From Lentisphaeria bacterium (GTDB lineage Bacteria; Verrucomicrobiota; Lentisphaeria; Victivallales; Victivallaceae), in contig JAFVUZ010000041.1 of NCBI GenBank assembly GCA_017502435.1, positions 1 to 42,293 of the forward strand: a DNA stretch of 42,293 nt. Direction: 5' to 3'. The notes below the pieces were generated by a model. That model was not told the origin of the DNA and searched no databases. It was given only the letters and a program-made list of their open reading frames with translations. The translations under genes were made by a program, and so were the position numbers. Positions within the stretch are counted from its first letter, which is position 1; each line of letters starts with the position of its first letter. This document shows positions 27,658-33,513 of this stretch, one piece after another.

Positions 27658-27758
27658 TCATCTTTTTCCAAACCTTTTTGTAATATGCTTTCGTTTTTTG
27701 CTGATGCAAAAATCAAAAGCATGAAAAATGATATTGATTGAAAAAAATTGAGGGGCTT

Positions 27759-27799
27759 GGGGTATAATGAGTTGCATAAGCAACGAATGGCAATACCCC
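27759..27799. repeat. nested stem-loop
   Basis: Outer arms ggggtat (27759-27765) and atacccc (27793-27799) enclose an inner hairpin gttgc/gcaac (27771-27775, 27780-27784) with a 4-nt loop. It might be a structured RNA element or part of a mobile repeat; no gene is linked to it. Confidence 0.5.
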
Positions 27800-27813
27800 A
27801 ATTGTGACGAATC

Positions 27814-27875
27814 CGGCGGAAGATTTGTTTTGTCATTCTTCAAAAAAGAAGGAGGACAAAACGAACATTCCGCCG
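27814..27875. repeat. long imperfect inverted repeat
   Basis: Two 21-nt arms (27814-27834 and 27855-27875) pair over most positions, starting cggcggaa and ending ttccgccg. The 20-nt loop contains its own small hairpin (ttctt/aagaa). No transposase-like gene lies inside, so a very small non-autonomous element or a transcript hairpin is possible. Confidence 0.6.
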
Positions 27876-27948
27876 AAAAAAAAGCCCAACCTCACACTGC
27901 AGCACGTCATATGCGGCAGTAAAATAAAAATCGCACCGGGTCGTACCC

Positions 27949-28049
27949 GGCTGCGGGGGATCGTCAGGGGGGCGCAGTCAGCCCATGAGTTCTGAAATAA
28001 AATTACGCCTTCAGGCTGCGGGGGATCGTCAGGGGGGCGCAGTCAGCCC
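27949..28049. repeat. 36-bp direct repeat, two copies
   Basis: Identical 36-bp copies at 27949-27984 and 28014-28049, beginning ggctgcgggggatcgtc and ending cagtcagccc, 65 bp apart start to start. Each copy has complementary ends (ggct...agcc). Confidence 0.9.
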
Positions 28050-28108
28050 CCATGACAAAAAAAGACGCTTTCCCAAAATGTCAATTTTTAACAATAAGGA
28101 AATCTGTA

Positions 28109-29470
28109 ATGTTTCTCGATGAAAATTATTTGCTGGAAAATGCAACTGCAAAGACAATTTTTGCTTCAATCAAAAATTTGCCGGTAGTTGACGCTCACAA
28201 TCACGCTGACGTTAAGTCATTGATGAAGAATGAATGTTACAGTGATATGTGGCAGCTTTTTGCCGCAACAGATCACTATGTATGGGAGACCATGCGTAAA
28301 TGCGGAATCGACGAAGAATTTATTACCGGTTCCGCTTCAAATCATGATAAATTCATGAAACTTGCAGAGGCTTTTCCGCTTATTGCAGGCAATCCGGTTT
28401 ATGAATGGATTCATCTGGATTTGCGTTTCCTCGGCATTGATCTTGTGCTTGACGGCACTACCGGCGAAGAAATCTGGAACAAAGGCAATGAAATTCTTGC
28501 CAGAGAATCCAGCCGTCCGCTGGCTTTGCTTGAACGCTTGAATGTTGAAGTCATGTGTTCAACTGACGATCCCGCTGATTTGCTGGAGGAACACGCCGCA
28601 GTCAACGCTCAAGCCGGTAAATTGTTGATCCGTCCGACCTGGCGTCCCGACAAAGCAATGAAAATTTTTGCCGCTGACTGGAAGGCTTATATTGAAAAAC
28701 TCGGCAAACGTTTTGATACCGAAATCAAATCTCTTGACGTTCTGCTTGAATGCCTTAAAAAATCTCACGATTACTTTGACAGTCATAACTGCCGTGCCAG
28801 CGACCACGGTCTCGAAATTGCCGTCGGTGCAGATACTGACGAAAAACTTGCCGCCAAAACTTTCAAAAAAGCTCTCAAAGGCAAAGCTCTTACCACAGAA
28901 GAAATCAACAATTTCATGGGCGTTCTCATGCTCAAATTCGGCGAATGGAACAGCAAGACAAACTGGGTAACACAACTCCATCTCGGAGCTGTCCGCGATG
29001 TCCGTTACAGTTTGTTTGATGCTCTCGGTCCCGATGTCGGCGGTGATATTTCCTATTCATATCAGGATCAGCTGCCGGGTTTGCTCGGTTTCCTCAACCA
29101 TCTTGACAACAAGGCAAAAGTTGTGCTGTACTGTCTTGATCCTTCGCAGCAGGCAACACTGGCAACTCTCAGCCGTGCTTTCGGAACAATGGTGCGTCTC
29201 GGTTCTGCCTGGTGGCTGCTTGATACCCCGATCGGGATGAAACGTCAGCTCGAATATATCGGCAGTGTTGATGTTTTCAGTGTTTTTGCCGGTATGGTTT
29301 CCGACTCCCGCAAACTTTTGAGTTACGGTTCCCGCTTCGAAATGTTCCGCCGTGTTCTTTCAACTGTTCTCGGTGCCATGGTCGAAAAAGGTCAAATGCC
29401 CGAATCCGTCGCCCTCAATCTTGCCAAAATTATGGCATACGACGGTCCCAAAGGATTTTTTAATTTGTAA
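28109..29470 (+). CDS. uxaC: uronate (glucuronate) isomerase
   Basis: Isomerises D-glucuronate to D-fructuronate and D-galacturonate to D-tagaturonate, the entry of uronic acids into central metabolism. The amidohydrolase-type barrel shows the metal motif D28-A-H30-N-H32, WIHLDLRFLG, STDDPAD, RPTWRPDKA, QLHLGAVRD and the final SYGSRFEMFRRVLS. I choose ATG 28109 (453 residues), with taagga upstream; an in-frame ATG at 28052 would add 19 residues overlapping the 36-bp repeat region. It stands alone. No uxaB/uxuA genes are in the window. Confidence 0.92.
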   Translation: MFLDENYLLENATAKTIFASIKNLPVVDAHNHADVKSLMKNECYSDMWQLFAATDHYVWETMRKCGIDEEFITGSASNHDKFMKLAEAFPLIAGNPVYEWIHLDLRFLGIDLVLDGTTGEEIWNKGNEILARESSRPLALLERLNVEVMCSTDDPADLLEEHAAVNAQAGKLLIRPTWRPDKAMKIFAADWKAYIEKLGKRFDTEIKSLDVLLECLKKSHDYFDSHNCRASDHGLEIAVGADTDEKLAAKTFKKALKGKALTTEEINNFMGVLMLKFGEWNSKTNWVTQLHLGAVRDVRYSLFDALGPDVGGDISYSYQDQLPGLLGFLNHLDNKAKVVLYCLDPSQQATLATLSRAFGTMVRLGSAWWLLDTPIGMKRQLEYIGSVDVFSVFAGMVSDSRKLLSYGSRFEMFRRVLSTVLGAMVEKGQMPESVALNLAKIMAYDGPKGFFNL

Positions 29471-29503
29471 AGAAAAGAGGAGGGGATAGGATATTGCAGG
29501 AGG

Positions 29504-29547
29504 AGGAGAGAAAAACTTTTTTGCAAAAAAGTTTTTTCTTCTCCCCC
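29504..29547 (+). terminator. probable terminator of uxaC
   Basis: A self-complementary core (aaaaactttttt, gc, aaaaaagttttt; 29511-29536) is extended by partly pairing ggagag/cttctcc. The same style of palindrome, longer, recurs at 36561-36615. Confidence 0.55.
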
Positions 29548-29603
29548 TGCACCCTCTCATCTTTTTCAAAAAACTCTTAAATACTTTTATTTTCGTAATG
29601 CGA

Positions 29604-29630
29604 GCTCTGTCGTGAATGGCAGAGTTTTTT
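29604..29630 (+). terminator. terminator-like repeat (A module), copy 1
   Basis: Stem ctctgtc (29605-29611) with ggcagag (29618-29624), 6-nt loop, then six T. Its flanks (taatgcgag upstream) match the complement of 36368-36402. Confidence 0.7.
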
Positions 29631-29639
29631 ATATGGTGG

Positions 29640-29706
29640 TTTGCCAATGCGACAGCAAAATAAAAAGGCGGGTTCCGCCGTCGCCCAAGGCTATGGCGAG
29701 ACAAGG
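29640..29706. repeat. B plus C intergenic repeat modules
   Basis: 29640-29672 (ttgccaatgcgacagc and aaaaaggcggg) matches the complement of 36445-36480 with few changes. 29673-29706 matches the GC palindrome at 129-162. The modules are contiguous here but separate elsewhere. Confidence 0.65.
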
Positions 29707-29713
29707 GAACGCC

Positions 29714-29740
29714 CTCTGTCTCAAATGGCGGAGTTTTTTT
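29714..29740 (+). terminator. terminator-like repeat (A module), degenerate copy
   Basis: Stem ctctgtc (29714-29720) with ggcggag (29727-29733), which pairs with two G-U wobbles, then seven T. It resembles the copy at 29604-29630 in sequence and loop length. Confidence 0.55.
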
Positions 29741-29791
29741 GTTTTATTGCTTGATTTGCGTTATTTTTTCAAAAAAAATAACAAATTCCTC

Positions 29792-29820
29792 TTGCATTTT
29801 TGTTAAAAGTGTTATATAAT
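29792..29820 (+). promoter_or_regulatory. sigma70-type promoter of the pseudopilin operon
   Basis: TTGCAT (29792-29797), exactly 17 nt, and a perfect TATAAT (29815-29820). Transcription should start near 29827, giving a ~35-nt leader before ATG 29862. Confidence 0.75.
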
Positions 29821-29861
29821 ATGCTTGAAGGTAGAAAAATGAACTTAATTGAGGTGCAAAA

Positions 29862-30446
29862 ATGCGTAAAAAAAATTACACATTGATTGAGATTTTGAGT
29901 GTAGTTATTATTATCGGCATAATCTCTTTGATAATAATTCAGGTTTCCGGGCATGTTTCTGACCGCAACCGCCGTATCAGAACAGAAGCGATAATCAAGC
30001 AGCTGCAGCTTGCTTTGGAGGATTGTAAGGCAAAATACGGATATTATAAAGTCAACAATGCGAGTGAATTTACTGCCGGGGCCCGTTTGCGTTATGATTT
30101 GATAATGGATGGAGTTGCAAGTCCACGTGCTTCGTTTACTTTGAACCCGAACAATCCTACCGGTGCGGAAAAATATAGAAAAGATTTCCTTAAAACTTGT
30201 GATTTGACAAAACTGCCGACAAAAGAAATCAATGGAGTTCATTATATTGTTGATGCTTGGGATGAGCCGATTCAGTATTTTACTGATGCCAATGGAACAC
30301 GTTATACATTGTATTCTTATGGCAAGTATCAGGTTCAATATACCGATTCTGCAAATAAATACGGATTATCTTCTGCAGAACAGGAGATTATTTTCGGAAA
30401 TAATACTGATGAAGAAGAAAAAGGTACTGTAATCAGAGCTGAATAA
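29862..30446 (+). CDS. GspG-like pseudopilin 1
   Basis: A 194-residue exported pilin-like protein. Residues 6-28 (YTLIEILSVVIIIGIISLII) are the class III signal helix with Glu at mature position 5. The soluble part has the major-pseudopilin pattern of a long helix (IKQLQLALEDCKAKYGYY) and the later VDAWDEPIQY, comparable to the DPWGxPY loop of GspG. Residue -1 is Asn. The gaggtg site lies 6 nt before ATG 29862. It is the first of six genes in G-G-H-I-J-K order. Confidence 0.8.
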   Translation: MRKKNYTLIEILSVVIIIGIISLIIIQVSGHVSDRNRRIRTEAIIKQLQLALEDCKAKYGYYKVNNASEFTAGARLRYDLIMDGVASPRASFTLNPNNPTGAEKYRKDFLKTCDLTKLPTKEINGVHYIVDAWDEPIQYFTDANGTRYTLYSYGKYQVQYTDSANKYGLSSAEQEIIFGNNTDEEEKGTVIRAE

Positions 30447-30468
30447 GCATAATATAAGGAGATGAGAA

Positions 30469-31152
30469 ATGAGACAGAAAAAATTTACATTAACTGAATT
30501 ACTGGTTGTTATCGGTATTATAATGATTTTGGCAATGATTGCTTTCCCGGCAATCAGCAGTGTCCGTAAAAAAATGCAGATAACCAGAGCCAAGAGCGAT
30601 ATTGCTTCAATCACCGCCGCCTTGCAGCAGGTGCAAAGTACATATTCAAATTTTAGAAATTTGATTTCTCCGTCAACCGGAAGCTCGTTTCTTGCGAATA
30701 CTTCGACGGGATTGGTCAATACCCGTCACAGCGGAAATATTACTACAAAAGCAATGCGTGACAATGGGACTGATCCTTCCGATGCTTATGTGCGTTTGAT
30801 GCGTGAATTTATTGATCCTATGCATACTGCTACCGGAAGTTCTCGTACTCCGCAGTTCAATCATCGCGGTATTCGCATGTTGGACAAAAGAAAACATAAA
30901 GATGATACTGCTCCGAACTCTCATGGTGTGACAGAATATCTCGGCTGGCTTGACCCGTGGGGAAGTGAATATGTTATTTATATTGACCATGACTATAATG
31001 GAGAAATTGAAATTCAGGGGGGGAGTGGTTCCAATGTAACTGTTACCAAACCGTTTTATGTTTATTCTATCGGTCCTGATATGCAGGATCAAAATTCAAG
31101 ATACAGTGCTGTTACGGCAAACAATGAAGATGATATAACTTTGGAAAACTGA
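30469..31152 (+). CDS. GspG-like pseudopilin 2
   Basis: A 227-residue pseudopilin with the helix FTLTELLVVIGIIMILAMIA (from residue 6) and Glu5 of the mature form. A helix follows (AKSDIASITAALQQVQSTY), then GWLDPWGSEYVIY, the typical GspG C-terminal motif. A DHDYNGE segment looks like a possible calcium loop. Residue -1 is Lys. It lies 22 nt after gene 1 with aaggag upstream and overlaps the next start by 1 nt. Confidence 0.82.
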   Translation: MRQKKFTLTELLVVIGIIMILAMIAFPAISSVRKKMQITRAKSDIASITAALQQVQSTYSNFRNLISPSTGSSFLANTSTGLVNTRHSGNITTKAMRDNGTDPSDAYVRLMREFIDPMHTATGSSRTPQFNHRGIRMLDKRKHKDDTAPNSHGVTEYLGWLDPWGSEYVIYIDHDYNGEIEIQGGSGSNVTVTKPFYVYSIGPDMQDQNSRYSAVTANNEDDITLEN

Positions 31153-32042
31153 TGAAAAATAAACGGAACAATTATACATTGACTGAAATTCTGGTGGTTA
31201 TCATCATCCTTGCGGTGGTGATGGCGATAGCACTGCCGGGATTCAATAACCTTGTCAATGGAAACAAGACTATGCGTGCGGCAAAACAGCTTGCAACCGC
31301 ATTTCAGCAAGCCCGTGCCGAAGCCATCGTCAGCGGCTGCAAAGTTGTATTGCTTTTCCCGTGTCGTCGCCCTGATAACAGTACAGGTGATACTTCAAAT
31401 ATCCGTTCAAATTATTCAAATGCTTCATATGGGATGTTGGTTTATGAAAAAAACGGAAGTTTTGATTTTGGTTCAGAACGGAACAGTAATTTCAAGTGGC
31501 AGAGATTACCATCTGGAGTTATTATTTCCTTAATGACCGATGAGGCGAGTTATACTCCGGGAAATTCCTCTGCTTCAACTAATGATGAGTATTTTTCAGA
31601 AAACAATTCAATGCGGATATTATATTCAACAAATAATCTCTCTGTTTTGAATAGTTGGCTTAATGATAATAGCAGTTCAAATGCTGTTCGCAGTATTCAT
31701 GAACTTGAAGGCGACAGTGATGCTGATATTGCCAGATTGGGGACAAAACTTCGCAGAGAATTTTCAAGGGCATTTCAATTTTCATCAGGCGCCAATACTA
31801 TCAATAACTCACATATGGTTGCTATAGAATTCAATCCAGATGGAACGGTAAGAGCTCCAGGTTTTAATATAAATGTGTTTTTAACAGAGGGGTATGTTGA
31901 TTCAAATGGTAATCTTCATGCAACAAGACCTAATACAAATACATCAGTGACAAATTATCGGGGACGTCCGTTTAATTCAAGTGGATTTTTGTATAACAGA
32001 TTTACAGGGAGGGTGAGATATTATGAAGATGCTTACCTGTAA
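31152..32042 (+). CDS. GspH-like minor pseudopilin
   Basis: A 296-residue protein with the helix YTLTEILVVIIILAVVMAIA (from ~residue 8), then RAAKQLATAFQQARAEAIVSGCKVVL, the classic GspH/FimT stretch. The rest is beta-rich and Ser/Asn-rich, longer than usual GspH (~170). Residue -1 is Asn. The start overlaps the previous stop by 1 nt and the end overlaps the next gene by 20 nt. Confidence 0.8.
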   Translation: MKNKRNNYTLTEILVVIIILAVVMAIALPGFNNLVNGNKTMRAAKQLATAFQQARAEAIVSGCKVVLLFPCRRPDNSTGDTSNIRSNYSNASYGMLVYEKNGSFDFGSERNSNFKWQRLPSGVIISLMTDEASYTPGNSSASTNDEYFSENNSMRILYSTNNLSVLNSWLNDNSSSNAVRSIHELEGDSDADIARLGTKLRREFSRAFQFSSGANTINNSHMVAIEFNPDGTVRAPGFNINVFLTEGYVDSNGNLHATRPNTNTSVTNYRGRPFNSSGFLYNRFTGRVRYYEDAYL

Positions 32043-32703
32043 TAAAAAATACTTTAATATGGTTGAAATCGTCCTTGCGCTGGCGGTAGTTTCTATCGCT
32101 ATAGTTTCGCTTATGGGAGTTCTGCCGGTAGCGTTGAAAGCAAGCAAAAATTCTGTTGCAGACAACTCTGTTGCAACTGTCGCAGAAATCATGAAAGCAT
32201 ATATTGACAACCGTTATAATAATGCTACAAATTTAAGTGATTTGTACAGCGGTTCAAATCCTCCTTTTTCTGATACTGCTGTTTATACTGCTGTAAATGC
32301 ACCTTCTGTTGCATCGGTTCTGGCATTAAATAATGGCATTTTCAATATGCCGAATCCGCCTTTTGAGGTTTACCGTAATTCTTCAAATGAAAATGGGACT
32401 TACCGTGTTGAATTTTATTCCGGAGATTTAGGTAACACTTCAATGCGTGTAACTGATTTTTCTGCTGTTGTTCAGATTTGGAAGGAAAATCTCGGAGGTA
32501 ATATTTTTGTTCCGCAAAATGTTGTTTCAGGAACTCCAACCACTGGAAATATCAGCACAATTTTTAATAACTCTGTTATTTCAGGTTCTAATACGACAGA
32601 TCCTTATGTTATTACTCTTGTTATGCGTATAAGTTATCCGGCGGATGCTTCTTTTGATAATCAGGAACATCGTTACTATAAATTTGATTATTTCAGAAGG
32701 TGA
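32023..32703 (+). CDS. GspI/PilV-like minor pseudopilin
   Basis: A 226-residue pilin-like protein with a divergent leader. NMVEIVLALAVVSIAIVSLMG gives the membrane helix with Glu in the expected place, then LPVALKASKNSVADN. The C-terminal half is beta-rich. Residue -1 is Tyr if Phe is mature residue 1. A gggagg site lies ~10 nt before ATG 32023. It may correspond to Verru_Chthon cassette protein B (a search would decide). Confidence 0.75.
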   Translation: MKMLTCNKKYFNMVEIVLALAVVSIAIVSLMGVLPVALKASKNSVADNSVATVAEIMKAYIDNRYNNATNLSDLYSGSNPPFSDTAVYTAVNAPSVASVLALNNGIFNMPNPPFEVYRNSSNENGTYRVEFYSGDLGNTSMRVTDFSAVVQIWKENLGGNIFVPQNVVSGTPTTGNISTIFNNSVISGSNTTDPYVITLVMRISYPADASFDNQEHRYYKFDYFRR

Positions 32704-32714
32704 GTTGAATTTAT

Positions 32715-33491
32715 ATGAAAAAAATCAGACAATTGAAATTCACTTTGATGGAAGTAACCGTTGCATTCGGTATTTTTGCAATATTGGTTGCGGTTCTGAT
32801 GCAGTTTCTGAATACCGCACAGCGTTCATGGAATCTGGCAGAAAAGCGGGCAAGAGCGTATGCCGACAGTCGTATTCTGTTTGATTTGATGGATAAAGCG
32901 TTGAACACGTCTCATACGGAAAATTTTTCTTTGGCACAACATACATATTCATCAGATAATTATTCATATGATGAATTTTCATTCAATGGTATTTTGCCGT
33001 ATCGTTTTCCTTTTCATGCTACGGCATCTCCACCTACATCTTCGCGTAATATAAATAGAGTTGTTAATGGCAGTTCTGTATCTATTCCGATAAACACTTT
33101 TTTGGATGAAAATATCCGGAAAGTCAGAGTACTTGAATTGAATTTGATTGCACCGCCGGCGACCCCGACGGCTACTCCTGCAACTGATCATGGAACGATA
33201 GGTATTGAGTATAATAATTTGAACGGAAATCTTTTACGTGATGTTATATTAGATAATGTAATAGAGTTTAATGTTCAGATGCTCAGTAATAATTTTTCAG
33301 CAGTAAGCATCGGTTCAAACCTCCCGCGTCCTGCATTTGTCATTGTCAGATTAAGAATGTTCGGCAGTGATGAGGATTATGCTGTTTGGCGTACATTGCC
33401 TCTGTCCGGCGCAGCTGTAAACCGCAATGATTATTTCCGTGAGCATGGATTTACTTTTACCAGAATGTTTACATTGCCCCGTGGTCAGTGA
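32715..33491 (+). CDS. GspJ-like minor pseudopilin
   Basis: A 258-residue pseudopilin. The helix FTLMEVTVAFGIFAILVAVL with Glu at mature position 5 leads into the GspJ-type helix (AQRSWNLAEKRARAYADSRILFDLMDKAL). The late VILDNVIEFNVQM strand is also GspJ-like. Residue -1 is Lys. It follows the I-like gene by 11 nt. Confidence 0.78.
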   Translation: MKKIRQLKFTLMEVTVAFGIFAILVAVLMQFLNTAQRSWNLAEKRARAYADSRILFDLMDKALNTSHTENFSLAQHTYSSDNYSYDEFSFNGILPYRFPFHATASPPTSSRNINRVVNGSSVSIPINTFLDENIRKVRVLELNLIAPPATPTATPATDHGTIGIEYNNLNGNLLRDVILDNVIEFNVQMLSNNFSAVSIGSNLPRPAFVIVRLRMFGSDEDYAVWRTLPLSGAAVNRNDYFREHGFTFTRMFTLPRGQ

Positions 33492-33513
33492 TTTGAAATA
33501 GGAGCGTGATAAT

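Larger units (their letters stand above)
27484..28108. other. intergenic mosaic of hairpins and repeats
   Basis: I see no supported gene. The stretch holds two TTACTTTCTTT hairpins (27518-27550, 27571-27596), a reversed GC-rich palindrome (27631-27657), a nested stem-loop (27759-27799), a long imperfect inverted repeat (27814-27875), a small palindrome (27936-27950) and two copies of a 36-bp direct repeat (27949-27984, 28014-28049). Such packing of unrelated repeats suggests a hotspot of element insertion between the V-ATPase operon and uxaC. Confidence 0.7.
29471..29861. other. intergenic region with terminator repeats and promoter
   Basis: No gene is supported. It holds a strong A/T hairpin after uxaC (29504-29547), two terminator-like hairpins (29604-29630 and 29714-29740), the B module ttgccaatgcg... 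(29640-29672), the C-type GC palindrome (29673-29706) and the promoter of the pseudopilin operon (29792-29820). Confidence 0.7.

Noticed and set aside
27582..27836. Minus-strand open frame of 84 codons in the repeat mosaic
   Set aside because: It crosses several hairpins, has no ribosome binding site or protein-like pattern.
27949..28049. 36-bp repeats as a CRISPR array
   Set aside because: Only two copies, one 29-bp spacer, very G-rich repeat and no cas genes nearby; a simple duplication is more likely.
29839..29886. 15-codon leader frame overlapping the first pseudopilin start, with aaggtag upstream
   Set aside because: It ends 25 nt inside the pseudopilin gene in another frame and has no attenuator-like feature; probably chance in the leader.
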